DNA of 37,727 bases from an uncultured Prevotellaceae bacterium (GTDB lineage: Bacteria > Bacteroidota > Bacteroidia > Bacteroidales > Muribaculaceae). How positions within the stretch are numbered: position 1 is the stretch's first letter; every line of letters starts with the position of its first letter. The position numbers and the translations under genes are program-made. Shown here in pieces: positions 23,459 through 31,771 of the stretch. The notes under the pieces were generated by a model that was not told where the DNA came from, ran no database searches, and saw nothing but the letters and a program-made list of their open reading frames with translations. The stretch is from positions 1-37,727 of the forward strand of contig ONRP01000024.1 in the NCBI GenBank assembly GCA_900320245.1, in the 5' to 3' direction.

Positions 23459-25834
23459 ATGTCAACAGATCAACATAAAAAAGATAATAAAGAGCGACTG
23501 CTGGACAACGAGCCCGTGGGCATGACGGTCCAGGTGGTGCGCGTGATGGGCAATGGCGCTTTCAGGCAGCGGTTGCTGGAGATGGGTTTCGTGCGTGGGG
23601 CCAAAGTGACTGTGCTGAAGAATGCGCCTCTGCAGGACCCCGTGGAATATATGATTCTGGGCTCCCACATCTCGTTGCGACACAGCGAGGCCGCCCAGGT
23701 CGAGGTCACCGACAAGGATGCGGAGTTCTGTGACATGGAGGACGCGTTCAACGGCATCGTCGAGACTACCGTGGCCGGCGTTGACCCGATGGCCGACAAT
23801 GTGTTGCGCGTGGTCCTCATCGGCAATCCCAACTGCGGCAAGACCTCGCTGTTCAACAACGTGACCGGGGCCAAGGAGAAGGTGGGCAACTACGGCGGTG
23901 TGACCGTCGACAGCAAGGAAGGCTGGTTCTCCATCGGCGGACGCAAAGTGCAACTGGTGGACCTGCCCGGCACCTACTCGCTGACGGAGTACTCCCCCGA
24001 GGAGATGTATGTGCGCACCTATATCCGCGACAACCATCCCGACGCCATCCTCAACATCGTGGATGCCGGCAACCTGGAGCGTAACCTGTACCTCACCACC
24101 CAGATCATGGATATGAACATCCCGATGGTGGTAGCGCTGAACATGTGGGACGAACTGGAGAAAAGCGGCGACCATCTCGACATCGAGATGATGAGCCGCC
24201 TGCTGGGTGCCCGCATGGTGCCGATGACAGCCCACAACGGGCACGGGGTGAAGGAGGTGCTGCAAGCCGTGATGGATGCCATCGACGAGAGCGAGCACCA
24301 GACACAGCACCACAACGTGAACTATGGCCCGCTCATCGAGGACTGCCTGAATGAACTGGGCACCATGTGCCCCGACCTGGACCGCTATACCGTGCTAAAA
24401 ATCATCGAGAATGATCAGCACGCCATCGACCTGCTCAACGGCCAGGACAATGCCGACGAGGTGAAAAGCCATGCGGCCGAGATGCGCCAGCGCATCGAGC
24501 GCGATTACAACGACGACATCGCCAGCATCATCAGCGACCTGAAATACGGCTTCGTGCGTGGTGCCCTGGCCGAAGCATTAACCCCTAACCCCGAACGCGC
24601 CACAGGCGACACCAAGCCCGGCTATTCGCTGGACCGCCTGCTGACAAACCGCTGGCTGGCACTGCCCATCCTGCTGGTGCTGATGTGGCTGATGTTTGAG
24701 GTGACCTTCACTTTGGGCGCTTATCCCCAGGAGTGGATTGAGAGCGGCATAGCCTGGTTCGGTGATTGGATTGGCAATGTGATGCCTGAGGGCATTCTCA
24801 AGGACTTGATTGTTGACGGCATCATCGGCGGCGTGGGCGGCGTGCTTGTGTTCCTGCCGCAGATTTTGATCCTGTTCTTCTTCATCTCGCTGCTGGAGGA
24901 CAGCGGATACATGGCCCGCGCTGCCTTTATCGTGGACCGCATCATGCACCGCGTGGGACTGCACGGCAAGTCGTTCATCCCCTACCTCATCGGATTCGGC
25001 TGCGGCGTGCCCGCCATCATGGCCACCCGCACGCTTGAAAATCGGCGAGACCGCCTGGTCACCATCTTGACCATCCCGTTCATGTCGTGCTCGGCGCGCC
25101 TGCCGGCCTATCTGTTGCTGGTAGCAGCCTTCTTCACGGCAAACCAGGGCCTGATTCTGATGAGCATCTATCTGGTAGGCATTCTGGTTGCGGCCATCAC
25201 CGCCATTGTCATGAGCAAGACCATCCTGAAGCATGACAAGACACAGTTTGTGATGGAACTGCCACCCTACCGCAAACCCACTGCCCGCAACGCGACCATC
25301 CACATGTGGAGCAAGGGTAAGCAGTACCTGCAGAAGATGGCGACCATCATCCTCGCCGCCTCGATTATCGTGTGGGCGCTGGGCTACTTCCCCCGCCACG
25401 ACGGGCAGACGCCGCAGGAGCAGATCGAGAACTCCTATATGGGAAAGATGGGTAAAGCCATCGAGCCCGTTGTGGAGCCGCTCGGTTTCAACTGGCAGAT
25501 GGGCGTCAGCGTGCTCACCGGTGCCGCTGCCAAGGAGATTGTCGTCTCGACAATGGGTGTGCTCTACACCGGCGAGACCGATGCCGACGAAGAGTCGACA
25601 ACGCTGAAGGAGAAACTGCAGACCGCCACCAAGCCCAACGGCGAACACGTCTTCAACCCGATAGTGGCCTACTCGTTCATGCTGTTCATCCTGCTCTACT
25701 TCCCGTGTATCGCGGCCCTGGCAGCCATCAAGCGGGAAGCAGGCTGGAAGTGGGTCGCCTTTGAGGTAATTTACACCACAGGCGTGGCATGGCTGATATC
25801 GTTCATCTTCTATCAGATTGCCACTAGGCTATAA
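23459..25834 (+). CDS. feoB: Fused FeoA-FeoB ferrous iron transporter
   Basis: 791 residues. Residues about 15-85 are a FeoA SH3-like domain (GMTVQVVRVMGNGAFRQRLL, then EMGFVRGAKVTVLKNAPLQ). The FeoB G domain follows: G1 GNPNCGKTS (122-130), G2 region GNYGGVTVDSKEG, G3 VDLPGTYSL (167-175), G4 NMWD (228-231). The membrane part begins about residue 405 and has the Gate/core motifs GFGCGVPAIMATRTLENRRD and SCSARLPAYLLL, with a late TGAAAKEIVVSTMGV segment. It imports Fe2+ across the inner membrane. FeoA-FeoB fusions are known in Bacteroides. A small Cys-rich partner gene follows after 12 bases. Confidence 0.96.
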   Translation: MSTDQHKKDNKERLLDNEPVGMTVQVVRVMGNGAFRQRLLEMGFVRGAKVTVLKNAPLQDPVEYMILGSHISLRHSEAAQVEVTDKDAEFCDMEDAFNGIVETTVAGVDPMADNVLRVVLIGNPNCGKTSLFNNVTGAKEKVGNYGGVTVDSKEGWFSIGGRKVQLVDLPGTYSLTEYSPEEMYVRTYIRDNHPDAILNIVDAGNLERNLYLTTQIMDMNIPMVVALNMWDELEKSGDHLDIEMMSRLLGARMVPMTAHNGHGVKEVLQAVMDAIDESEHQTQHHNVNYGPLIEDCLNELGTMCPDLDRYTVLKIIENDQHAIDLLNGQDNADEVKSHAAEMRQRIERDYNDDIASIISDLKYGFVRGALAEALTPNPERATGDTKPGYSLDRLLTNRWLALPILLVLMWLMFEVTFTLGAYPQEWIESGIAWFGDWIGNVMPEGILKDLIVDGIIGGVGGVLVFLPQILILFFFISLLEDSGYMARAAFIVDRIMHRVGLHGKSFIPYLIGFGCGVPAIMATRTLENRRDRLVTILTIPFMSCSARLPAYLLLVAAFFTANQGLILMSIYLVGILVAAITAIVMSKTILKHDKTQFVMELPPYRKPTARNATIHMWSKGKQYLQKMATIILAASIIVWALGYFPRHDGQTPQEQIENSYMGKMGKAIEPVVEPLGFNWQMGVSVLTGAAAKEIVVSTMGVLYTGETDADEESTTLKEKLQTATKPNGEHVFNPIVAYSFMLFILLYFPCIAALAAIKREAGWKWVAFEVIYTTGVAWLISFIFYQIATRL

Positions 25835-25846
25835 ATTGAGCGCATC

Positions 25847-26014
25847 ATGACAAAATCAACATTATTACAAACGATTGTCGTGTTCGGCATCCTGGCCATT
25901 GCGCTACTGTACGTGCTATGGCGCGTCGTCAAAACGGCACGAGGAAAAGGCGATTGCGGCTGCGGTTGCGGCAAGAATTGCCAATGCAAGAAAAAAACCG
26001 GCAAGGAGTTTTAG
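25847..26014 (+). CDS. FeoB-associated Cys-rich membrane protein
   Basis: 55 residues. One membrane helix (about 6-25, LLQTIVVFGILAIALLYVLW), then a basic segment and the Cys cluster CGCGCGKNCQC (37-47), ending KKKTGKEF. This matches the small FeoB-associated Cys-rich family found directly after feoB in many anaerobes. Its role is not established; metal binding or assembly with FeoB at the cytoplasmic face is inferred from the Cys cluster. It starts 12 bases after the feoB stop and a terminator follows, so the two form an operon. Confidence 0.9.
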   Translation: MTKSTLLQTIVVFGILAIALLYVLWRVVKTARGKGDCGCGCGKNCQCKKKTGKEF

Positions 26015-26040
26015 CGACTCCAACCGGCCATGAACAACGT

Positions 26041-26076
26041 GTGGCACGAGACGAGTTCTTGTGCCACATGATTTTT
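26041..26076 (+). terminator. Terminator of the feoAB operon
   Basis: GTGGCAC (26041-26047) pairs with GTGCCAC (26061-26067), extended inside by near-complementary AGA/TCT. The stem is followed by ATGATTTTT. It begins 26 bases after the stop of the Cys-rich gene. Confidence 0.7.
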
Positions 26077-26096
26077 GGCAATGATATAGATGAATT

Positions 26097-26174
26097 TTAA
26101 CCGCCTTGCGGACGGGAAATGAGAAGAAAATTTAATTACGAATTTGATGAATTTCCCGCCCGCAGGGCGGTTAA
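26097..26174. repeat. 78-bp inverted-repeat element with GC-rich 24-bp arms
   Basis: Left arm 26097-26120 begins TTAACCGCCTTGCGG; right arm 26151-26174 is its reverse complement at 22 of 24 positions. The centre is AT-rich. The right arm, reversed, shares a perfect 20-base match with 6384-6403. It lies between convergent feoAB and radA transcripts. Confidence 0.75.
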
Positions 26175-26213
26175 GGTGTTAGGCGAGTCCATGATGACAC
26201 ACCCACATAATTA

Positions 26214-27599
26214 TTATCCGAAGAGGTGACGGAATGCGTCCTCGACGCGGGCGACCTCGACGACAGTGATGGTCCAGTCGTCGCGTTTCACACCCTTGAG
26301 GTTGTTCTTGGGGATGATGATGGTGTCGAAACCGAGTTTCTGGGCCTCGGTGACGCGCTGCTCGCAGCGGGTGACCTGACGTATCTCGCCCGACAGGCCG
26401 ACCTCACCCGCAAAGCAGATGCCGCTGTTGATGGCCATGTCGACGTTGGACGACAGGATGGCGCTGATGACAGCCAGGTCAAGGGCCGGGTCGTTGACCT
26501 TGATACCGCCCACGATGTTGAGGAAGACGTCTTTCTGCGCCAATTTAAATCCCAAGCGTTTCTCGAGCACAGCGAGCAGCATGTTCATGCGCCGCTGCTC
26601 AAAGCCCGTTACCGAGCGCTGTGCGGTGCCATAGGCCGCGGTGCTCACCAGGGCCTGCACCTCGATGAGGAAGGGCCGCATGCCGTCGATGGTGACGCCG
26701 ATGGCCGCTCCCGACAATTCGCTGTCCCGTTCACTGAGCAGCAATTCGCTGGGATTGGTCACTTCCCTCAGGCCGTCCTGTTTCATCTCGTAGATGCCGA
26801 TTTCGCTCGTGTTGCCGAAACGGTTCTTGATGGGCCGCAGGATACGGTACAGGTAGTTGCGGTCGCCCTCGAACTGGATAACGGCATCGACAATGTGCTC
26901 CAAGACCTTGGGACCGGCGATGCTGCCCTCCTTGTTGATGTGTCCGATGAGGATGACCGGGGTGTTCGTCTCCTTGGCATAGCGCTGGAAAGCAGCGGCA
27001 CACTCGCGCACCTGGGTCACACTGCCCGGCGCGCTCTCGAGTTGCTCGTTGGCAATGGTCTGGATGGAATCCACAATGATGAGCGCAGGTTGGAAGGAGC
27101 GGATGCTGGCAAAGATATTGTCAAGTGAGGTCTCGCACAACAGGTAGCACTCGCAGTCCATGTGGCCGCCGGCAATGCGGTCGGCACGCATGCGCAACTG
27201 CTGCGGGCTCTCCTCGCCCGAGACATACAGCACACGGCGCGAACGGATGCGCAGCACGTTCTGCAGCACCAGCGTGGACTTGCCGATGCCCGGCTCACCA
27301 CCCAGCAGCACGATGCTCCCCTGCACCAGTCCGCCACCGAGCACGCGGTTGAGTTCGTTGCTGGGCAGATGGATGCGGGGTTGGTCCTCGGCGCGGATCT
27401 CTGAAATCTTGACAGGTTCGGCACCCTTGCGACCGCCCTCTCCCACTCCTGGATAACGTGCGGCAGCCGACTTGGGAGCCTTGGGTTCCTCGATATAGGT
27501 GTTCCACTCACCGCAGGCGGGGCACTTGCCGAGCCACTTGGGCGACTCGTTGCCGCAGTTCTTGCAGAAGAAGGTGGTCTTGACTTGTTGTTTGGCCAT
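26214..27599 (-). CDS. radA: DNA repair protein RadA
   Basis: 461 residues, full length. N-terminal C4 zinc finger: CKNC (12-15) and CPAC (26-29). RecA-like ATPase with Walker A GEPGIGKST (101-109), the sensor-type IIVDSIQT and the RadA-specific KNRFG (258-262). The C-terminal Lon-like domain (GGIKVNDPALDLAVISAI and GEVGLSGEIR) lacks a peptidase role. It drives branch migration in recombinational repair and acts with RecA. It is the last gene of a three-gene minus-strand unit, 40 bases after the RNA methyltransferase stop. Confidence 0.96.
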   Translation of the reverse strand: MAKQQVKTTFFCKNCGNESPKWLGKCPACGEWNTYIEEPKAPKSAAARYPGVGEGGRKGAEPVKISEIRAEDQPRIHLPSNELNRVLGGGLVQGSIVLLGGEPGIGKSTLVLQNVLRIRSRRVLYVSGEESPQQLRMRADRIAGGHMDCECYLLCETSLDNIFASIRSFQPALIIVDSIQTIANEQLESAPGSVTQVRECAAAFQRYAKETNTPVILIGHINKEGSIAGPKVLEHIVDAVIQFEGDRNYLYRILRPIKNRFGNTSEIGIYEMKQDGLREVTNPSELLLSERDSELSGAAIGVTIDGMRPFLIEVQALVSTAAYGTAQRSVTGFEQRRMNMLLAVLEKRLGFKLAQKDVFLNIVGGIKVNDPALDLAVISAILSSNVDMAINSGICFAGEVGLSGEIRQVTRCEQRVTEAQKLGFDTIIIPKNNLKGVKRDDWTITVVEVARVEDAFRHLFG

Positions 27600-27639
27600 G
27601 AGGTGCTGATTTAACGGGACAGGGAATGAGATGATGGAT

Positions 27640-28389
27640 TCAACGGCGGAAGAATTCGCTGATTGTGATGGCGGCGGCGACGCCCACGTTGAGCGACTCG
27701 CTGCCGGCAGTTTTGGCTTTGGGGATGAGCAGACGCTGGTTCACATGCTTGGCGACCTTGGCCGTGATGCCTTGGCCCTCGTTGCCAAAGATGACAAAAC
27801 CCGCTTTGCCCAATTCGCTGCGATAGATGTCCTCGCCGTCCAGGAAGGTGCCATAGACAGGCAGGTCGGGATAAGTCTCAAAGAGTTCCTCGAGATCCCC
27901 GTAGTGTACCTTGACGCGGGCGATGGCGCCCATGGTGGCCTGAACCACCTTGTGGTTATAGACATCGACCGTGGTCTTGCTGGCAAAGATGTCGCGGATG
28001 CCGAACCAGTCGGCAAGCCTGATGATGGTGCCCAGGTTGCCGGGGTCCTGGATGTTGTCGAGCACGATGTTCAGGCTGGCGGCGACGCGCCCGGTGTCGA
28101 TGGTGTCGACGGGCTTCTCATAGACAGCAATGACATCGCTGGGGTTGTCGAACTGCGAGATGCGCGCCATCTGCTGGCTGTTGGCGAACACTATCTTGTC
28201 ATAGTGCTCGGCCGTGCCACACTGGTCATACCACGAGCGCTTGGCGATGAGCCAACGGCAGTTGAAGTGCTGCCACGTGTCGCGCACACACTTGGTTCCC
28301 TCGGCGACAAACAGTCCCTCGTCGTCACGGTATTTCTTGGCAGCCAGGCTTTTTACCACCTTGAGGATGCCGTTGTTCATGTCCATCAT
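27640..28389 (-). CDS. SpoU/TrmH-family (SPOUT) RNA 2'-O-methyltransferase
   Basis: 249 residues. The three SpoU motifs are present: DNIQDPGNLGTIIR (111-124), FGNEGQGI (201-208) and SLNVGVAAAI (232-241). The N-terminal SpoU substrate-binding part starts near KVVKSLAAKKYRDDEGLFVAEG. It methylates a ribose in rRNA or tRNA; which one is not clear from sequence. The start ATG at 28389 overlaps the stop of the upstream ADP-ribosylglycohydrolase gene by 4 bases (ATGA), which indicates translational coupling. A second ATG follows directly. Confidence 0.9.
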   Translation of the reverse strand: MMDMNNGILKVVKSLAAKKYRDDEGLFVAEGTKCVRDTWQHFNCRWLIAKRSWYDQCGTAEHYDKIVFANSQQMARISQFDNPSDVIAVYEKPVDTIDTGRVAASLNIVLDNIQDPGNLGTIIRLADWFGIRDIFASKTTVDVYNHKVVQATMGAIARVKVHYGDLEELFETYPDLPVYGTFLDGEDIYRSELGKAGFVIFGNEGQGITAKVAKHVNQRLLIPKAKTAGSESLNVGVAAAITISEFFRR

Positions 28390-29195
28390 AAGGCTTCCTG
28401 CTCTCGTTGTGCCACCAGTTCGTTGAAGCGCAGCAGCGTCGTGCAGAACTCTTCGCTCAACAAGGCGATGGCAGGTTGTGAAATCTCGTTGGGAACCTCG
28501 TCGACGGCCGATGAGATGGAGCCGGCAATGGCAGCAATCGTGTCGGCATCGCCCGCAAGAGCCACCGACAGGCGCACAACGTCCTCGTAGTCCTTACCCT
28601 CCATGAAGCAGGTGATGGCCTCGGGCACCGTGTGCTGGCATGTCTCGTCGAAGGTGAACGTCGGACGGATCTCTTCGAGTGTTCTGGACAGGTCGTAGTG
28701 GAACGTCTTCTCGATATAGTCGCGGATTTCCTTCTTCGACTGTCCCTTGCGCGCCATGAAGATGGCGGCGGCAGTGGCCTGGGCGCCCTTGATGCCCTCG
28801 GGGTGGTTGTGGGTCACCTCGGCCGAAATCTTGGCGAGTTCAAGGGCTTCGTCAAGCGTCTGGGCATAATAGCCCACGGGGCTCACGCGCATCGCCGACC
28901 CGTTGCCAAACGAGTTGTAGGGCTGGGGGTCAGCATCACGAATCCAATGCGCAAAGCGGCCACCATACCCTCTGTCGGGATATTTCCAGCACATGTCCAG
29001 CATAATCTCGACCAATTTCTCGGGCGTGTGCTGCTTGTCGTCGAGCAGCCACAAGGCGTTAGCCAAGGTAAGCACGGTGTCGTCGGTGAAAGTGCTTTGG
29101 GGCGTGAACAACTCAAAGTCGTGGTCACGTGTAGGGTTAAATTCATAGGCCGACCCAATGATGTCGCCGGCAATGGCTCCAATAATTCCTTTCAT
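28386..29195 (-). CDS. ADP-ribosylglycohydrolase family protein
   Basis: 269 residues, all of the family fold. Metal-binding acidic motifs are intact: TFTDDTVLT (35-43) and GDADTIAAIAG (215-225); the start MKGIIGAIAGDIIGSAYEF is typical. Such enzymes remove ADP-ribose from proteins or small molecules with two Mg2+ ions; the substrate here is unknown. It is the first gene of the unit with the RNA methyltransferase and radA, so it is likely house-keeping rather than a toxin antidote. A -7 box lies at 29235-29242. Confidence 0.92.
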   Translation of the reverse strand: MKGIIGAIAGDIIGSAYEFNPTRDHDFELFTPQSTFTDDTVLTLANALWLLDDKQHTPEKLVEIMLDMCWKYPDRGYGGRFAHWIRDADPQPYNSFGNGSAMRVSPVGYYAQTLDEALELAKISAEVTHNHPEGIKGAQATAAAIFMARKGQSKKEIRDYIEKTFHYDLSRTLEEIRPTFTFDETCQHTVPEAITCFMEGKDYEDVVRLSVALAGDADTIAAIAGSISSAVDEVPNEISQPAIALLSEEFCTTLLRFNELVAQREQEAL

Positions 29196-29234
29196 GTTAT
29201 ATATTATATTTAATGTATTGTTTGTTTGAGTTTA

Positions 29235-29242
29235 CAAATATA
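29235..29242 (-). promoter_or_regulatory. -7 box of the ADP-ribosylglycohydrolase/radA unit
   Basis: Minus strand TATATTTG matches TAnnTTTG, 39 bases before the start codon at 29195. The -33 element is not clear. Confidence 0.45.
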
Positions 29243-29287
29243 CTACTTATTCGCCATTCATCACACACATAGCGCGACAATAATTTT

Positions 29288-29596
29288 TCACGAAGCCCAC
29301 GGAATAAGGTATTGAGCGCCCATGCGGGGGGCTGCCGCAGCGGCAGGCTGCTCAACGAGCACGGGACGACGCATCGTGGCCATTGCGCTCACGTTGCGCC
29401 AACCGCTCGTACAGTTGCGCACGGTCAGCACGGCCATGCCGGCAAAACTGCCTGCAATCTCCAGCAGAGCCCGCTTCACAGCCTCAAGGCTGGCAAAACC
29501 AGAGCCGTTCACACTGGCCAAACGACGGCCGTTGCACTCGAGGGTGGCACAGATGCGGTCACCCTGATTCACGATGTTGTTGAAGTTGTTGTTCAT
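29288..29596 (-). CDS. Small protein of unknown function with a strong Shine-Dalgarno
   Basis: 102 residues, not recognised. It begins MNNNFNNIVNQGDRICATLE, has a helix-like ASLEAVKRALLEIAGSFAGM, and a C-terminal QPAAAAAP linker ending LIPWAS. No signal peptide or membrane helix, so cytoplasmic. The start at 29596 is chosen because AAGGAGGA (29610-29603) is 7 bases away; the ATG at 29602 would be too close. A perfect palindrome (29647-29665) sits just upstream of the -7 box. It could be a small regulator or stress protein; the function is unknown. Confidence 0.65.
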   Translation of the reverse strand: MNNNFNNIVNQGDRICATLECNGRRLASVNGSGFASLEAVKRALLEIAGSFAGMAVLTVRNCTSGWRNVSAMATMRRPVLVEQPAAAAAPRMGAQYLIPWAS

Positions 29597-29602
29597 AGTC
29601 AT

Positions 29603-29610
29603 TCCTCCTT
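29603..29610 (-). promoter_or_regulatory. Strong Shine-Dalgarno AAGGAGGA
   Basis: Near-complete complement of the 16S 3' end, 7 bases before the ATG at 29596. Most genes in this window and in Bacteroidota lack such a site. Confidence 0.75.
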
Positions 29611-29629
29611 GTTCTTTTATTTTACACTG

Positions 29630-29637
29630 CAAAGATA
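29630..29637 (-). promoter_or_regulatory. -7 box of the 102-residue protein gene
   Basis: Minus strand TATCTTTG, a good TAnnTTTG match, 34 bases upstream of the start codon. Confidence 0.6.
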
Positions 29638-29646
29638 GAATGATGC

Positions 29647-29665
29647 AGTGCCAAAACTTGGCACT
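29647..29665. promoter_or_regulatory. Candidate operator AGTGCCAA-aac-TTGGCACT
   Basis: Perfect 8-bp arms around 3 bases. It covers the -33 region of the promoter at 29630-29637, so a bound dimer would be expected to block RNA polymerase. The regulator is unknown. Confidence 0.5.
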
Positions 29666-29945
29666 CCAAATACAACAAAGCATAAATTGCAAGTCACTCG
29701 CTTGACTATCCCTAAGAATACTTGACAGATTTGAGAGCGATTAACTAAGTTGGTTTACACTCATTTTATCGTTCGCCTAAACCGGGTTGACAGTTTGGCG
29801 GTTTTATCACTGAATGGGTTTACATCTCTCGAGGTTTCCCTGATTGGGTTTACAGCGCAAAGGCTTGACTATCCCTAGAAGAGGTTGAAGCATAGCCAAT
29901 TCTGTACAAATCCAAAAGAAAGCGGGTGTTTAGCGAAATAATCGC

Positions 29946-29953
29946 TACCTTTG
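29946..29953 (+). promoter_or_regulatory. -7 box of the HAD hydrolase gene
   Basis: TACCTTTG, exact TAnnTTTG match, 21 bases before the ATG at 29975. It overlaps an in-frame alternative start at 29951, which I therefore rejected. Confidence 0.55.
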
Positions 29954-29974
29954 CGTGATTATTTGTGGTCGACT

Positions 29975-30613
29975 ATGATAAAGAACATTGTCTTTGATTT
30001 AGGTGGCGTTATCTTTAAGATAGATAAGCATCAAGCCATCAGGCGTTTTAACGAGGTGGGATTTGCCGATGCCGCATCTTACCTCGATGCGTTTGCCCAG
30101 GTAGGCATCTTCGGCGATCTCGAGAGCGGCAAGATAACCGCTGAGCAGTTCCGTTGCCAACTGAGTGAAATGGCAGGAAAGAATCTCACACTGGAGGATT
30201 GCGCTTATGGCTGGCAGGGCTATAAGGTGGAACTGCCACAACGCAACCTTGACAAACTCATCGAGTTGCGCAAGCGCGGCTTCAGGCTCAGCCTGCTGAG
30301 CAACACCAATCCGTTCATGATGCAGTGGGCACGCAGCAGCGCCTTCGATGGCCGCGGGCATGGGCTCGACCACTACTTTGATGCGCTTTATCTCAGTTAC
30401 GAGATGGGTATCATGAAGCCTGAAAGGCGCATCTTCGAAATGATGCTCCAGGGCGAAAAAGCGAAGCCTGAAGAGACGGTTTTTATAGATGATAGCGAGC
30501 ACAACACCGCGACGGCCGCGACACTGGGAATGCATGTGCTGCAGCCCGATAATGGCGCGGACTGGCACGGGATGCTTGAAGACTTGATAACTCAGTGCAA
30601 CGGCGGGGAATAG
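29975..30613 (+). CDS. HAD-superfamily (subfamily IA, YihX-like) phosphatase
   Basis: 212 residues. Motif I IVFDLGGVIF with nucleophile D8, motif II LLSNTNP (107-113), motif III KPERRIFEMML (148-158), motif IV FIDDSEHN (170-177, D172/D173). The helical cap lies between 18 and 85. The DLGG form of motif I is usual in this subgroup, which contains sugar-phosphate phosphatases such as alpha-glucose-1-phosphatase; the substrate is unknown here. The gene stands alone with its own -7 box. Confidence 0.88.
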   Translation: MIKNIVFDLGGVIFKIDKHQAIRRFNEVGFADAASYLDAFAQVGIFGDLESGKITAEQFRCQLSEMAGKNLTLEDCAYGWQGYKVELPQRNLDKLIELRKRGFRLSLLSNTNPFMMQWARSSAFDGRGHGLDHYFDALYLSYEMGIMKPERRIFEMMLQGEKAKPEETVFIDDSEHNTATAATLGMHVLQPDNGADWHGMLEDLITQCNGGE

Positions 30614-30751
30614 ACCGTTGCGCTGGGCCATAACGCAAGACGACACTGTTGATTTAAAACTCCGGACGAATGCCAGCGCCGCTTAAAAAACAGTTCACCA
30701 TCATCGAAAAAAAGTAACGTTAAGCCTGAACTTCGCTTCCCCAATGACTAT

Positions 30752-31387
30752 ATGATAAAGCATCAGAAAAACAAGTTTAAGATAATGACGTTAGTGGTGT
30801 TAGCCGTTGCGACTATCATCACCTATATCGATCCCGTTTTCCCTCAAGAGCAATTCCTGCAACAAGCAGGGACCATTTTGTTATTCGCACTCATGCTAAC
30901 TGACCTGCGAAAGTATTGGTTCAGCAATCTGGCTTTTCTTGGAATTGCACTTTTCACCGTGCTTCACCTGATTGGCGCCAGATACATCTATTCCTATGTA
31001 CCTTATCAGGAGTGGCTGCAATGTCTGGGCGATTGGGGATGGCTGCATTCGACGCGCAACCACTACGACCGCCTGGTACACCTGCTTTTCGGCTTGTTTC
31101 TGTTCCCTGCACTGGTGGAAGTCTCGCGCCGTCGCATCACATCTCGTCAGGTGATGGCAGTTCTCGTGGCGTGGCTGATGGTGCAAGCGGGCAGTCTGAT
31201 TTATGAATTGTTTGAATGGTCGCTCACACTTGTGCTCTCGCCCGAGGATGCCGAGGGATATAATGGCCAGCAAGGCGACATGTTTGATGCACAAAAAGAT
31301 ATGGCCTTGGCGACGCTGGGCTCCACTATCGCCGCTATTTCATATTTGATTACATGGTGGCTTCAGAAAAAGTTGAAAAAAGCCTAA
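30752..31387 (+). CDS. DUF2238/YjdF-family inner-membrane protein
   Basis: 211 residues, about six membrane segments. Family landmarks: HLIGARYIYSYVPY (72-85), STRNHYDRLVHLLFGLFLFP, IYELFEWSLTLV, and GYNGQQGDMFDAQKDMALATL near the C-terminus. The conserved His, Asp and Glu lie in or near the membrane. Its function is not established. It starts 138 bases after the HAD gene without an obvious promoter and is closed by a perfect hairpin at 31414. Confidence 0.88.
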   Translation: MIKHQKNKFKIMTLVVLAVATIITYIDPVFPQEQFLQQAGTILLFALMLTDLRKYWFSNLAFLGIALFTVLHLIGARYIYSYVPYQEWLQCLGDWGWLHSTRNHYDRLVHLLFGLFLFPALVEVSRRRITSRQVMAVLVAWLMVQAGSLIYELFEWSLTLVLSPEDAEGYNGQQGDMFDAQKDMALATLGSTIAAISYLITWWLQKKLKKA

Positions 31388-31413
31388 TCCACGCTCGTCT
31401 TCTCAAATCAAAC

Positions 31414-31446
31414 GCGGTTGATTTACCTCAATGGCAAATCAACCGC
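31414..31446 (+). terminator. Terminator of the YjdF-family gene
   Basis: GCGGTTGATTT (31414-31424) pairs perfectly with AAATCAACCGC (31436-31446), followed by TATTTCTTTT. It starts 26 bases after the stop codon. Confidence 0.8.
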
Positions 31447-31525
31447 TATTTCTTTTGACAGCATCGGCCGTGAGAGCCCTATGCCGCGACTTTTTTAACA
31501 CCACCGAGACACCATGCGGCTACTG

Positions 31526-31771
31526 CTATTTGCAGCACCAGCCACAGGGACAGCGACGCATGGATTTGGCTTTCTCGTATGATACTTCACGAATCGAAGC
31601 CTTGCAGGCGTTCAAGCCACGGCAATTACGCCTGATGTGGTAACACTCTGAACTATTACCTGTACAGATATAGACTGTCCCGCTTGATGCCGGAGCGGAA
31701 ACAACACTCATGGCGGGAGTGGCAACTACCGCACAAACGAAAAACAATGAAAAGACTACCCGTTTCAGCAT
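31526..31771 (-). CDS. Small exported Cys-rich protein with a Cx8HxxxxC-type motif
   Basis: 81 residues. Signal peptide about 1-25 (MLKRVVFSLFFVCAVVATPA). The mature part is a compact Cys/His motif: VYIC (33-36), YH (44-45), C50, GLNAC (52-56), then CPCGWCC (74-80). The same pattern forms the end of the 179-residue protein at 32921, in matching order. Four Cys and one His could bind a metal or form disulfides; this is inference. The plus-strand frame at 31431-31643 over the same DNA is a shadow, since it starts inside the terminator hairpin. Confidence 0.65.
   Translation of the reverse strand: MLKRVVFSLFFVCAVVATPAMSVVSAPASSGTVYICTGNSSECYHIRRNCRGLNACKASIREVSYEKAKSMRRCPCGWCCK

Larger units (their letters stand above)
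29597..29974. other. 378-bp gap with repeats between the small-protein and HAD genes
   Basis: No coding frame is convincing. GCTTGACTATCCCTA occurs at 29700-29714 and 29863-29877. Between these copies GGTTTACA occurs at 29752, 29817 and 29847; the last two are parts of TGA(A/T)TGGGTTTACA, 30 bases apart. The promoter parts of both flanking genes occupy the ends. Confidence 0.6.

Noticed and set aside
28386-29195. ADP-ribosylation toxin-antidote pair
   Set aside because: The glycohydrolase is coupled to an RNA methyltransferase and radA, and no ADP-ribosyltransferase is adjacent.
31431-31643. 70-codon plus-strand frame opposite the 81-residue exported protein
   Set aside because: It starts inside the terminator hairpin, and the minus-strand frame has a signal peptide and the shared Cys/His motif.
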